A DNA stretch of 64,000 nucleotides, taken from positions 2,480,001 to 2,544,000 of the forward strand of contig CP103804.1 in assembly GCA_024919175.1 (NCBI GenBank). The letters run 5' to 3'. The first letter of the stretch is position 1; each line of letters begins with the position of its first letter. The notes below the pieces were generated by a model. That model was not told the DNA's origin. It did not search any database and was given only the letters and a program-made list of their open reading frames with translations. Position numbers and translations under genes: made by a program. The stretch is from Clostridioides difficile (lineage in GTDB: Bacteria > Bacillota > Clostridia > Peptostreptococcales > Peptostreptococcaceae). This document shows, piece after piece, positions 44,927-54,690 of the stretch.

Positions 44927-46273
44927 ATGAAAGAACAAATTAAAGAAAAAGTAAGTTCCCTACAAGATGAAATGATTTCTTCAATACAAGAAAGTGTAAA
45001 AATACCTAGCGTTATATCTGAGCCAACTGAAAATTTCCCATTTGGGGAAAATATAGATAAGGCTTTAAGAGGTATTTTAGACCTATGTGATTCTTTAGGG
45101 TTTAAAACAGTATATAAAGATGGATATTACGGTTATGCAGAAATAGGACAAGGTGAAAAAATGATAGGTATACTTGGTCATGTTGATGTAGTTCCAGAAG
45201 GTGACTTAGAAAGCTGGAATTATCCTCCATTTGAAGGTATTTTAGAAGATGGCAAATTATATGGAAGAGGAACACAAGATGATAAAGGACCTACAATATC
45301 AGCAATTTATGCAGTAAAGGCTCTTATGGATTTAAATATAGATTTAAATAAGAGAATCAGATTCATTTTTGGAGCTGATGAAGAAAATCTTTGGAGATGT
45401 ATAAATAAATACAAAGAAAATAATGAAGAAGTACCAGACTATGGATTTACTCCTGATTCTAGATTCCCAATAACAAATGCAGAAAAAGGCCTTTTACAAG
45501 TTCATTTAACATGTGAGAGTAAAAGTGATATAGAATTATCAGTTGGGAAGGCTTTAAACGCAGTTCCAGGAAAAGCAGTTTATATTGGTAAATATTCTGA
45601 TAAGTTAAAAAAAGAATTAGATAAATTAGGTTTTGAATATACTGTTGAAGGCAATAAAATATGTATAATAGGAAAAAGTGTTCATTCAGCAGCAAGTGAC
45701 ACTGGTATAAATGCAGTAGCTAGACTTTGTATAGCTCTTAATAAGATAGGAATAGATTCTAATATAATTAAGTTTTTAGCAGAAGTTATTGGTGAAGATG
45801 CTAATGGAAACAATATAGTTCCTAATTGCAAGGATGATGTATCAGGAAAATTAACAGTAAATATAGGTAAAGTAACTATTGATAGTAAAAAAGAATTTGC
45901 TGGAATTGATGTAAGAATTCCTGTAACATATAAAAAAGATGACTTTGTAAAAGAACTAAAGAAAATAACAGATAAATATAATTTAGATTATAAAGAGTAT
46001 GATTTCTTGGATTCAATTTATGTTCCAGAAGATACACTTCTTGTGAAAACATTGAGAAAAGTATATGAAGAAGAAACTGGTCTTGATGGAACACCTCTTT
46101 CATCTGGAGGAGCAACTTATGCAAGAGCTTTAGACAATTGTGTTGCTTTTGGAGCTATTTTCCCAGGAAAACCAGAAACAGAGCATCAAGCTAATGAGCA
46201 TTTGATAGTAGAAGATATTGTAAAAGCTGCTCAAATATATGCTCTTTCTATTTATGAATTATTAAAGATTTAA
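44927..46273 (+). CDS. pepV: Dipeptidase, PepV-type (M20 family)
   Basis: 448-residue zinc dipeptidase. ILGHVDVVPEG holds the first zinc histidine and aspartate, GRGTQDDKGP the bridging aspartate, and FGADEENLW the catalytic and zinc glutamates. A lid insert characteristic of PepV follows, and GGATYARAL and EHQANEH lie near the C-terminus. It hydrolyses a wide range of dipeptides in the cytoplasm. GAAGGGTG selects ATG 44927; a GTG at 44918 lies inside that ribosome site. Confidence 0.9.
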   Translation: MKEQIKEKVSSLQDEMISSIQESVKIPSVISEPTENFPFGENIDKALRGILDLCDSLGFKTVYKDGYYGYAEIGQGEKMIGILGHVDVVPEGDLESWNYPPFEGILEDGKLYGRGTQDDKGPTISAIYAVKALMDLNIDLNKRIRFIFGADEENLWRCINKYKENNEEVPDYGFTPDSRFPITNAEKGLLQVHLTCESKSDIELSVGKALNAVPGKAVYIGKYSDKLKKELDKLGFEYTVEGNKICIIGKSVHSAASDTGINAVARLCIALNKIGIDSNIIKFLAEVIGEDANGNNIVPNCKDDVSGKLTVNIGKVTIDSKKEFAGIDVRIPVTYKKDDFVKELKKITDKYNLDYKEYDFLDSIYVPEDTLLVKTLRKVYEEETGLDGTPLSSGGATYARALDNCVAFGAIFPGKPETEHQANEHLIVEDIVKAAQIYALSIYELLKI

Positions 46274-46281
46274 ATATAAAT

Positions 46282-46329
46282 ATAAAGCTGTCTTGTAATA
46301 GGATTTTTTCTAGTAAAAGACAGCTTTAT
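46282..46329 (+). terminator. Terminator of pepV
   Basis: ATAAAGCTGTCTT pairs with AAGACAGCTTTAT around about 20 bases, ten bases past the stop. The left arm starts in a T/A-rich tail; the right arm ends TTTATTATTG. Confidence 0.75.
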
Positions 46330-46410
46330 TATTGTATTATTAAATAAGTTAATAAGATAAATATTTAATAGATATAAAAAAAATAGTACTGTTTATATAG
46401 GAGGAATTAT

Positions 46411-47493
46411 ATGAAAATAGCTATATTTTTAGGAGCAGGGGCTTCAGCTGCAGAAAATTTACCTATTCAAAATGAATTATTTAGTGAATACTTTAAGAAA
46501 TTAAAACCTAAAAATTATGATACTGATATGAATAGAGAATTGTATGCTTTTTTTAAACAAATGTTCAATATTGATATAAAAAAGGATAATCTAGATAATG
46601 CAAATTTCCCAACATTTGAAGAAGTTTTAGGGCTTTTAGATTTAGCAGAACAAAGAAGAGAAGCATTTAGAAATTTTGGGCTTGAAAATTTAAATAATGG
46701 AAGTGATAGTATACGTTTTTTAAGACAGTATTTAATACTATTGATGGCTGAAGCAATTCATAACACACCTAGAACAGATAATAAATACCACAAACTTTTA
46801 GTTGAAAACCTTTTACAAAATGATTTACTCCTTGATACAACCTTTATTAGTGCAAATTATGATATACATATAGACAATACAGTTACTGGCTTAAGAGATA
46901 AGAACAATTTTCCAATTATGCTTGATTATGGTATAGAATTTTCTAATTTTAAGGAAGAATTAAACTGGAGAAAACCAAAAGAACCCTTAATTAAACTCTA
47001 TAAGATACATGGTTCATTGAACTGGCTTTATTGTCCCATTTGCAATAGTCTAACTCTTACACCACATGAAGGTGGTGTTATGAAACTAATTGAAAATAGT
47101 TCAGAAACAAAATGTTTGGAGTGTGGAGAATTGACAGAACCAATCATAGTTCCACCAACATATTTTAAGAATATGTCAAATATATTTTTAAGTAATGTTT
47201 GGAATGAGACAGAAAAAACTTTGAGAGACACTGACCTTCTAGTATTTTGTGGGTATTCATTTCCAGAAGCTGATATGCATATAAAATACATGCTAAAAAG
47301 AGTACAAACAAATGGGAGAAAAGCTCCTCTTAAAATAATGGTGTTTAATAACCATTCACAAAAACAAAGAATTACTTTAAAGAAAGAAGAGCAAAGATAT
47401 AAACGTTTTTTGGGGGAAGATGTTATATTTACTGATAATTCTTTTCAAGATTTTTCTATGAATCCATTAAAATTTATAAAAAGTATATATTAA
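46411..47493 (+). CDS. Orphan SIR2-domain protein with zinc ribbon
   Basis: 360 residues with a sirtuin-type NAD-binding fold: FLGAGAS (7-12), SANYD (147-151) in place of the usual TQNxD, catalytic-type histidine in KIHGSLNW (H200), and FCGYSFPEADMHI near 280-291. CPIC (208-211) and CLEC (235-238) are the zinc ribbon. Such SIR2-like proteins, unlike true deacetylases, are often NAD-hydrolysing effectors of anti-phage systems or partner proteins; no partner gene adjoins it here. GGAGG precedes the ATG. Confidence 0.83.
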   Translation: MKIAIFLGAGASAAENLPIQNELFSEYFKKLKPKNYDTDMNRELYAFFKQMFNIDIKKDNLDNANFPTFEEVLGLLDLAEQRREAFRNFGLENLNNGSDSIRFLRQYLILLMAEAIHNTPRTDNKYHKLLVENLLQNDLLLDTTFISANYDIHIDNTVTGLRDKNNFPIMLDYGIEFSNFKEELNWRKPKEPLIKLYKIHGSLNWLYCPICNSLTLTPHEGGVMKLIENSSETKCLECGELTEPIIVPPTYFKNMSNIFLSNVWNETEKTLRDTDLLVFCGYSFPEADMHIKYMLKRVQTNGRKAPLKIMVFNNHSQKQRITLKKEEQRYKRFLGEDVIFTDNSFQDFSMNPLKFIKSIY

Positions 47494-47577
47494 TTTGGCA
47501 ATAATAGGATAAAATCCGATAGAAATAAAGTCAATTTAGGTATATAATATAAAATAAAACATAGGGGGTATAGAAAA

Positions 47578-48210
47578 ATGAAGGTTTTTGATTTAACTCA
47601 TGTGATACACAATGATATGCCTGTATATGCAGAGCCTAATAGACCAGACATAAAAAAAGTAGCTATTATTGAAGAAAATGGTTATCAAGAAACATTAATT
47701 AGTGTATTTTCTCATAATGGAACTCATATGGACTCACCAAGACATATGTATACAAAAGGCGAAACCTTAGATAAATTGGATATAGATAATTTTGTTGGTA
47801 AAGCTTTTGTATTAGAACTTGAAAAAGGAAATAAGAAGATAGAATTAGAGTATCTAAAGAAATATGAAGATGAAATAGAAAATAGTGATTTTATAATACT
47901 TAAATCGGGTTGGTCAGAGTTTTGGGATAAAAAACAATATTATGTAGGGTATCCTACTTTAACAGAAGAGGCTGCAAATTATATAGCCGATAGTAATATA
48001 AAAGGAGTAGGAATTGATATGTTATCTGTAGATAGATATGACACATCGGCTTTTGAAGTACATCATATTTTGTTTGAAAAAGGTAAAATAATAATAGAGA
48101 ATCTTACAAATTTAGAAAATGTACCGAATAGGTTTCTATTTATAGCAGCTCCATTTAAGTATAATGACGCTGATGGCTCTCCAGTAAGAGCAATAGCCAT
48201 AGTAGAATAA
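47578..48210 (+). CDS. Cyclase-family metal hydrolase (kynurenine formamidase-like)
   Basis: 210-residue member of the cyclase family (kynurenine formamidase, isatin hydrolase). SHNGTHMDSPRHM near residue 45-57 is the HxGTHxDxPxH metal motif, and LTHVIHNDMPVY is the family start. It hydrolyses an amide or cyclic amide; the substrate is unknown. AGGGGGT precedes the ATG. Confidence 0.88.
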   Translation: MKVFDLTHVIHNDMPVYAEPNRPDIKKVAIIEENGYQETLISVFSHNGTHMDSPRHMYTKGETLDKLDIDNFVGKAFVLELEKGNKKIELEYLKKYEDEIENSDFIILKSGWSEFWDKKQYYVGYPTLTEEAANYIADSNIKGVGIDMLSVDRYDTSAFEVHHILFEKGKIIIENLTNLENVPNRFLFIAAPFKYNDADGSPVRAIAIVE

Positions 48211-48272
48211 TATTTTACTATAAAATAAAGTAGCATAGGTGTAATATACAAAGTATTTAAGGAGAATATAGT

Positions 48273-48815
48273 ATGAAGAGTGATGTAAAAGATAAAATGA
48301 CAGAATTATCAGATGAGAATGAAGTAAACTTGAATGAAACTAAAATATACAATATCTTAGATAAATTAAATATTGAGTATGATGTAGTAGAACATGAGGC
48401 TGTATACACAGCAGAACAATTAGTAATTTTAAATGACATAACAAAAGGATGTCAGTGTAAAAATTTATTTTTAAGAAATGCTAAAGGAAACAAATACTAT
48501 CTAATTGTAGTTAGAGGAGATAAACATGTTGATTTAAATTCACTTAAGGAAAAAATAGGAAGTTCTAGGTTGTCATTTGCTTCGCCTGAGAGATTATACA
48601 ATGTACTTAAACTTCTTCCTGGAAGTGTAAATCCTTTTTCATTGGTAAATGATACAGAAAAAAAAGTAGAACTTTACGTAGATGAGGATGTAATTAAAGA
48701 AGAGTATTTAAATTTTCATCCAAATATAAATACTAAAACTGTAAATATATCAAAAGAAGGATTTAAAGAATTTTTGGAATATTTGAAATATCCACTACAA
48801 ATCATTGAAGTTTAA
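48273..48815 (+). CDS. Prolyl-tRNA editing protein (PrdX/ProXp type)
   Basis: 180-residue YbaK/aaRS-associated domain protein that deacylates mischarged tRNA-Pro. The family strand VVEHEAVYTAEQ, the lysine in CKNLFLRN, and LPGSVNPFSLVND are typical of the PrdX/ProXp-ala branch, which removes alanine. Its first 22 residues are a charged extension. AGGAGA precedes the ATG. It may form an operon with the DUF554 gene about 50 bases on. Confidence 0.87.
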   Translation: MKSDVKDKMTELSDENEVNLNETKIYNILDKLNIEYDVVEHEAVYTAEQLVILNDITKGCQCKNLFLRNAKGNKYYLIVVRGDKHVDLNSLKEKIGSSRLSFASPERLYNVLKLLPGSVNPFSLVNDTEKKVELYVDEDVIKEEYLNFHPNINTKTVNISKEGFKEFLEYLKYPLQIIEV

Positions 48816-48866
48816 GTTTTTGATAAACTTAAGCAAAATTTAATTAACTAATCGAGGGGAGAAAAA

Positions 48867-49553
48867 ATGTTTGGAGTAATAGCAAATAGTTTAGCAATCG
48901 CAGGTGGGTGTATAGTAGGACTTATAATCAAAGGTGGCTTACCTCAAAGAGTAAGTGACACTATAATGAATGGAATTGCCTTATGTGTATTATACATAGG
49001 GATATCAGGAGCACTAGAAGGAAAAAATACACTAGTAACAATAATATCTATAGCTTTAGGAGCTTTAATAGGAGAAGCAATAGATATTGATAAATGGGTA
49101 AATAAATTAGGGGCATTTTTGCAGAGTAGATTTTCTAAAGGTAATAAAAAGGATTCTATTGCTGAAGGTTTTATATCATCTAGTTTGTTATTTTGCATAG
49201 GGGCTATGGCAGTAGTTGGTTCATTAGAAAGTGGACTTACAGGAAACCATGATACTTTATTTGTAAAATCAGTAATAGATGGGATAGCTTCTGTTATATT
49301 TACAGCTTCTTTAGGTATAGGTGTAATGTTTTCTGCTGTATCTGTATTTTTATATGAAGGTATTATATGTTTAGGTGCATCATTTTTAAATGGATTTTTA
49401 AGTGACCCTGTAGTTACAGAGATGACAGCAGCAGGAAGCTTATTAATTATAGGTCTTGGTTTAAATGTACTTAAGCTAACAAATATAAAAGTGGCAAATC
49501 TATTACCAGCTATATTTATACCGATATTATTTGGTGTGTTTGGAGTGATTTAG
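48867..49553 (+). CDS. DUF554-family membrane protein
   Basis: 228 residues with about seven hydrophobic segments. The start MFGVIANSLAIAGGCIVGL and VLYIGISGALEG are hallmarks of DUF554 (YqgA-like). Function is unknown, possibly a small-solute transporter. GAGGGGAG lies eight bases before the ATG, and an intrinsic terminator follows. Confidence 0.88.
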   Translation: MFGVIANSLAIAGGCIVGLIIKGGLPQRVSDTIMNGIALCVLYIGISGALEGKNTLVTIISIALGALIGEAIDIDKWVNKLGAFLQSRFSKGNKKDSIAEGFISSSLLFCIGAMAVVGSLESGLTGNHDTLFVKSVIDGIASVIFTASLGIGVMFSAVSVFLYEGIICLGASFLNGFLSDPVVTEMTAAGSLLIIGLGLNVLKLTNIKVANLLPAIFIPILFGVFGVI

Positions 49554-49569
49554 AGATTAAAACTTAAAG

Positions 49570-49607
49570 TTTGTCTAAAATTTTTAAAAACTTTAGACAA
49601 ATTTTTT
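49570..49607 (+). terminator. Terminator of the DUF554 gene
   Basis: TTTGTCTAAA (49570-49579) pairs with TTTAGACAAA (49592-49601), followed by TTTTTT. Confidence 0.88.
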
Positions 49608-49734
49608 ATTTAGAAGGAAAATAGCTTTTATCATCAAATTAATAATTATAGTAGAAATAAGTTTAATATTATGATTATAAAGTTTATATTAAATTTATTT
49701 TATTGATGAAACTAATGGGGGAGGTTAAAACTCA

Positions 49735-50610
49735 ATGATTACATTTGATGTAAATGGAGCTATTATCAGGTTTGATGATACAAAAAATAATTATAATAAA
49801 ATAAGAAAAATTTTTAAATTGTATGCTTTAGAAATTTCTAAAGATTTTGAGAGAGATTGTTTAAGTAACTTTCAAAATCTAAAACAAATATCAGATAGAG
49901 GTCTAAGTTTAGGAGAAAAATATATAGAGGAATCTTTTAAGAAAGGAATCGAGACTATAGTGAGTTTTGGAATTATAACTATAGATATTGATACCTTTAA
50001 AAGTGTTTATTGTGAAAAATATTTAGATTTTAAAAGACTTTTTAATAACTTAAATAAGACTTTTATCATACCAAATAAGAATAAAAAAAATAATCATGCA
50101 AATTTTTTAGAAATCGAATCTACAGTAAAAAAAATGAGCAATTATTTGTATAATGATTGTTTCAAAATTCATTATGCTGTAATAGATGCTCTTATAGAAA
50201 ATAGAGTCAGTGAAGTCCATTCTTATATTGATGAAGAATCTATAAAAAAATCTAATGCCTTATTTAATAATTATAAAGACGGTTTTATTGGAAAAGCAGA
50301 TGAGTGTAAGGTTGTAAAACAAATAATAACGTTAAATCCATATAGAGAAGATGTATACGAATTTTTGGTAAAAGAAGATGGAGATTTTAGTAAAGAGATT
50401 GAAAGATTAACTGAGTTTTTAGGATATGATATAAAAGAATACAAGGCTTCCTTAATGGACCTTTATATAAATGAACTTGTAGAGTGCGATGAAAGTGATG
50501 CTGAAAATGCAAGAGAAAAGATAGAAAAGTATGCTAAGTATATCGGTTGTAGTGATGAAAATCTATATATAGCGAGAGTTAACGCTATATACACCTTTGC
50601 TAATGCATAA
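49735..50610 (+). CDS. Hypothetical protein, 291 residues
   Basis: Starts MITFDVNGAIIRFDDTKNNY and has a repeated helix-rich body with many charged residues (for example YDIKEYKASLMDLYINEL). No signal peptide, membrane segment, catalytic motif or known domain is visible. The C-terminal third (ECDESDAENAREKIEKY) is acidic. GGGGGAGG precedes the ATG by nine bases and a terminator follows. It stands alone; I do not recognise it and can suggest no function. Confidence 0.7.
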   Translation: MITFDVNGAIIRFDDTKNNYNKIRKIFKLYALEISKDFERDCLSNFQNLKQISDRGLSLGEKYIEESFKKGIETIVSFGIITIDIDTFKSVYCEKYLDFKRLFNNLNKTFIIPNKNKKNNHANFLEIESTVKKMSNYLYNDCFKIHYAVIDALIENRVSEVHSYIDEESIKKSNALFNNYKDGFIGKADECKVVKQIITLNPYREDVYEFLVKEDGDFSKEIERLTEFLGYDIKEYKASLMDLYINELVECDESDAENAREKIEKYAKYIGCSDENLYIARVNAIYTFANA

Positions 50611-50712
50611 ACTTTATACAATCTGTAAATAAAAAAATATATGCTTGTACTAAAATTTTTAATAAAAAATACTTATTAGGCTTAATAAAAAATAATTTAT
50701 ATTTTCTGGATA

Positions 50713-50748
50713 AAAACCATTCCTTTAAAGGCATGGTTTTTTATTTTT
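50713..50748 (+). terminator. Terminator after the 291-residue gene
   Basis: AAAACCAT (50713-50720) pairs with ATGGTTTT (50733-50740), then TTATTTTTT. The rest of the 50611-51064 gap shows only AT-rich promoter-like DNA. Confidence 0.8.
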
Positions 50749-51064
50749 TCAGCTATTTTCTATCTAATTTCTTAAACTAATTTCTTAAAGAAAATTTCTA
50801 TGGCATTTTATTAATCATAAAGATTATCTTTAACTCTTACTTTTTTAACATTCAATATAAGTAAAATTTTAAGTTAAAAATAGTTGATATTATTGAAATA
50901 ATTTAATCGAGCAAAAGACAATATATTGACTAAATTAATTTTGAATGATATAATGAAATTGTCAATATGGTGTCTTATATTTGAATTATTAATAGTCTGC
51001 TAAAGAAAGTTATTTCAAATATAGAAAAATCATGAATAATAATTATTATATGGAGGAATCAATT

Positions 51065-52363
51065 ATGAAAGTAAATGTATACGATGTAGAAGCATTTGTA
51101 GATGATAAAATTAAAGTTATAGTTTCAGACTTAATTCCAAATAGTAAATTAAGAATATCTGTAAAAATGGAATTCCCATGGTGTAAAGGAGAGGAATTCT
51201 CATCTTATGGAGTATTTTATTCAAATGAAAAGGGAGAAGTAGATTTAGATTCAATTGAACCTGTAGAAGGGACTTATAAGACTGCTGATTGTATGGGGTT
51301 AATTTATTCTATGAAAAAATCTAAAACTGAAGATAAAAATTTTGCAGAAAATATATCTATTGATAAACCAATAATCATGAATATGATATTTGAATCTGAT
51401 GTTGAAAGAAAAGAAGTTAAGTTGGAGAGATTGTTTAAAACAGAAGATATTATCACAAAAGATATATCTGATGAATTTATAGGAAAATTATTTTATAAAA
51501 AAAATCCTAGTAATAAAACAATTTTAGTCTTAGGTGGTTCTGATGGAAATTTAGATGCTTTAGAACTTTTAGCAGCTCCACTTGCTTCTAGAGGATTCAA
51601 TGTACTAACAGTTGCCTATTTTGCTTTAGAAGGGTTGCCAAGTAAGTTAGAAGAAGTACCATTAGAATACTTTGAAAAAGTATTTAAATGGATTAGTGAA
51701 AATGAAATCACCAATACTAAAGAAATATTTGTACATGGAACATCAAAAGGTGGGGAGTTAGCACTTTTACTCGCTTCAAGATATAAACAAATTAAAAAAG
51801 TAGTAGTATCACAGCCTCATGCGTATTGTTTTCAAGCACTTAACGATTCGATGAATGGAAAAGATACTTCATCATGGTCATATAAAGGTAAGCCACTCCC
51901 ATATATAAAGGTTGACAATAATATATTTTTTGAAGACCAAAAAAAAGATATAGAAAAAGGAATCCCATTTGGATTTGCTAGTACTTATAAGAAAAGTATC
52001 GAAATAGCAGACAATAAAGAAGAAGCTAGAATAAAAGTAGAAAATTCTGAAGCTGACATTCTTATGATTGCTGGAAAAGAAGATAATATTTGGAATAGTT
52101 ATGACGGTTGTGTAGAAATCATAAAAAAACTTAAAAAAAATAACTATCAATATAAAGTAGAATTATTAACACATGATGAGATGGGGCATCCTTTACCAAT
52201 TCCATATATTCTACCTCTAAGTGAGACTTTATCTATTAATATGAGTGGAGGAATATTTTCTTCAGGAGGAACTGTAGAAGGCAATTCAAAAGGGCAGTTT
52301 GAATCATGGAAAAGAACGATTGAATTTTATAAAGAACCTTTATCAATCGATATAAAAAAATAA
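51065..52363 (+). CDS. Acyl-CoA thioesterase/BAAT-type alpha-beta hydrolase
   Basis: 432 residues. The N-terminal 130 residues form the BAAT/Acot N-terminal beta domain and the rest is an alpha/beta hydrolase. The nucleophile elbow is HGTSKGGEL (serine near residue 235), the acid is in GKEDNIWNS and the histidine in HDEMGHPLP. Relatives hydrolyse acyl-CoA or transfer acyl groups to amino acids; bacterial substrates are unclear. GGAGG selects ATG 51065 over 51032. It lies alone. Confidence 0.85.
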   Translation: MKVNVYDVEAFVDDKIKVIVSDLIPNSKLRISVKMEFPWCKGEEFSSYGVFYSNEKGEVDLDSIEPVEGTYKTADCMGLIYSMKKSKTEDKNFAENISIDKPIIMNMIFESDVERKEVKLERLFKTEDIITKDISDEFIGKLFYKKNPSNKTILVLGGSDGNLDALELLAAPLASRGFNVLTVAYFALEGLPSKLEEVPLEYFEKVFKWISENEITNTKEIFVHGTSKGGELALLLASRYKQIKKVVVSQPHAYCFQALNDSMNGKDTSSWSYKGKPLPYIKVDNNIFFEDQKKDIEKGIPFGFASTYKKSIEIADNKEEARIKVENSEADILMIAGKEDNIWNSYDGCVEIIKKLKKNNYQYKVELLTHDEMGHPLPIPYILPLSETLSINMSGGIFSSGGTVEGNSKGQFESWKRTIEFYKEPLSIDIKK

Positions 52364-52513
52364 AAATGACTATATCTTTCTATATATGCACAAAATCTAT
52401 CAATTTTACAACTTTAATTTATTGTTTATGTAATTTATATGTTATATACTAGTTTTAACAAGATTGACAATTTATAAACAATTATAAGAGTTATTGAAGG
52501 GTGGAGTGAAATT

Positions 52514-53905
52514 ATGGAAAGACTCACTAGAAGTGAACAGCCTCATATAAAATTTGGAATGTTCAAGATACGAATTCCATTTATACATTACAGATTTGAG
52601 AAACCAGAAGCTATTCAAGGCATAATATCAAGTATGACAAGCTTAGGAACTATTGGTCTTAGCACACAAATATTAGGACTACCTTATGAAGTCGCATGGA
52701 GTATGGCTATCATTAACTCAATATTGTATTGCTTGCATGTTTTTATGGGAGACCCAGTAGTTCCTGGCTGGATTACAGCTTCTATAACTCTTACAACTGC
52801 GTATTTGTTAAAATTCAATATTGGTATTGAAAGAATACAAGCATTAACAGCTTTACAAATAGATTTAGGAATTATATTTATTTTAATGGGTATAACAGGT
52901 ATAGCTGGAAAACTAGTCCATAGGATACCAAATTCCATAAAAGGTGGAATACTTATGGGAGTTGGTATATCAACTGTAATATCAGAATTTAGTCCTAAAG
53001 GTAGATTTGAATCTTATCCAATATCTATAACAATAGGTATTTTAGTTGCTTGTTTTATAATGTTTTCTGAAAGATTCGATGCTCTAAAAGTAAAGAATAA
53101 GTTTTTATTTCGTTTAGGTCAATATGGAGTGGTACCAGCTATTTTAGTGAGTTTAATTATAGGAATATTTAGTAAAGAAATAGGAATTCCTAACTTTGAT
53201 TTTAAAAATATTATTTATATAATTGATATTAAAAAATTAATAGACACAGTATCTCCTTTTGGAATAGGTTTTCCAAGTATAATATTATTTATACAAGGAT
53301 TACCAATGGCTTTCATGATATACATAATTGCATTTGGTGATTTTATAACAGGCGAAAATTTAGTCCTTTCTGAAAGTAAAAATAGAAAAGATGAGTATAT
53401 TGATTTTAATTCCAATAGATCCAATGTTATAAGTGGAATAAGAAATATTATTATGGCAGTTATTTCTCCATATATAGCAATGTGCGGTCCATTGGCTGCA
53501 ACTCTTACTGGAAGTGTTGCTCAAAGATATAAGGTCGGAAAAGAAGCAATGCAGTCTATTTTTAGTGGTATGGGTACATTAGTATGGGTTTCAGCTATTT
53601 TTATTTGTTTTTATCCAATTGCACAAATAGCTACTCCTCTTATACCATTAGCATTATCAGTGACACTTTTAGTTCAAGGTTATTTATGTACTAAATTATC
53701 AATGGAATTGTGTGATACTGGTGTAGAAAGAGGCCTAATTGGGCTGATGGGAGGTGTAATTGCTGCTAAAGGTGGAACGTGGGGACTTGTAGTAGGATTT
53801 ATACTGTATTTTGTTTTAATTGATTCTAAAAAAAGAAAAGAAAATGATATTAATTCATCAGAAGATTATGTATATGAAATATCTGATAAAAAGAAAAGTA
53901 TCTAA
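52514..53905 (+). CDS. Multi-helix permease, possibly NCS2/SulP-like
   Basis: 463 residues with about 12 hydrophobic segments. The pattern of a long first part (GDPVVPGWITASITL, GGILMGVGISTVISEF) and IAFGDFITGENLVL, with a charged loop and CGPLAATLTGSVAQRYKVG, recalls purine/uracil or SulP-type anion permeases. The substrate is unknown. GGGTGGAGTG precedes the ATG by seven bases. A large bidirectional-looking terminator follows. Confidence 0.7.
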   Translation: MERLTRSEQPHIKFGMFKIRIPFIHYRFEKPEAIQGIISSMTSLGTIGLSTQILGLPYEVAWSMAIINSILYCLHVFMGDPVVPGWITASITLTTAYLLKFNIGIERIQALTALQIDLGIIFILMGITGIAGKLVHRIPNSIKGGILMGVGISTVISEFSPKGRFESYPISITIGILVACFIMFSERFDALKVKNKFLFRLGQYGVVPAILVSLIIGIFSKEIGIPNFDFKNIIYIIDIKKLIDTVSPFGIGFPSIILFIQGLPMAFMIYIIAFGDFITGENLVLSESKNRKDEYIDFNSNRSNVISGIRNIIMAVISPYIAMCGPLAATLTGSVAQRYKVGKEAMQSIFSGMGTLVWVSAIFICFYPIAQIATPLIPLALSVTLLVQGYLCTKLSMELCDTGVERGLIGLMGGVIAAKGGTWGLVVGFILYFVLIDSKKRKENDINSSEDYVYEISDKKKSI

Positions 53906-53908
53906 AGT

Positions 53909-53959
53909 AAAATATGAGTTGCAATTGTCTATTAATGGATTAATTGCAACTCATATTTT
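53909..53959 (+). terminator. Terminator of the permease gene
   Basis: AAAATATGAGTTGCAATT (53909-53926) pairs perfectly with AATTGCAACTCATATTTT (53942-53959), an 18-bp stem with A and T ends. Confidence 0.87.
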
Positions 53960-53993
53960 ATTTATCAGTTTTAGAAATGATAAATAATATTTC

Positions 53994-54037
53994 TTGACAT
54001 AATTTTTTTTACATGTAACAATAGTTATGTAACATAT
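53994..54037 (+). promoter_or_regulatory. Promoter region of the TetR/methyltransferase unit
   Basis: TTGACA (53994-53999) is clear; the -10 is less so (TAACAAT near 54016-54022). ATGTAACA occurs twice within 54013-54034 and could be an operator, since the TetR gene starts 35 bases on. Confidence 0.45.
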
Positions 54038-54071
54038 GTATTTTAAAAAAATAATGGAGAAGTGAACTTAT

Positions 54072-54659
54072 ATGCCACCTAAAGCAAAAATAACGAAAGA
54101 AATGATTTTGAATATTGTCTTGGATATTACAAGAGAAACAGGATTTGAAACTGTAAATGCAAGGAGTATTGCAAGTAAATTAAAATGTTCTACTCGACCA
54201 ATTTTTACTTGTTATGAAAACATGGATGAGTTAAAAGATGAATTTCTTGCTTTTGCATATGAATACTATAATCAGTATGTTATTAATTATCATAATTCTG
54301 AAAATGTCAGTCAATATTTATTGCTTCCACTTTCATACATTGAGTTTGCTCAAGAAGAAACACATTTATTTAAGTTGTTATTTATAAATGATTTAGATTT
54401 AATGATGAAAGAGACAAATGATTTCTACAAAGAAATTGATAATGAAAAAAAGGCAAGGCTCTTTTCTGAAAGCATTGGAATAGAGTTAGAATGTGCAAAA
54501 GTCATATTTTTAGATTTATTTCTTTATACTCATGGTATAGCAGTCTTAACAGCAACAAAAAAAATAACATTAGATAGAAACAGTGCTGAAAAAATGTTAA
54601 AAAATATATTATCAGCTTTTATAAGACAAGAAAAACCAGATTGGAATTTACCTATTTGA
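54072..54659 (+). CDS. TetR/AcrR-family regulator
   Basis: 195 residues. The N-terminal helix-turn-helix (ITKEMILNIVLDITRETGFETV, split at IVLDI; then NARSIASKLKCSTRPIF) is typical, with CYENMDELKDEF as the next helix. The ligand domain resembles the TetR_C_33-like group. GGAGAAG precedes the ATG. The methyltransferase gene starts 31 bases after the stop, so the two likely form one unit, and TetR may repress it in response to a compound the enzyme acts on. Confidence 0.83.
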   Translation: MPPKAKITKEMILNIVLDITRETGFETVNARSIASKLKCSTRPIFTCYENMDELKDEFLAFAYEYYNQYVINYHNSENVSQYLLLPLSYIEFAQEETHLFKLLFINDLDLMMKETNDFYKEIDNEKKARLFSESIGIELECAKVIFLDLFLYTHGIAVLTATKKITLDRNSAEKMLKNILSAFIRQEKPDWNLPI

Positions 54660-54690
54660 TGTTTACTAACTAATATAGAAGGGGTGTAAT

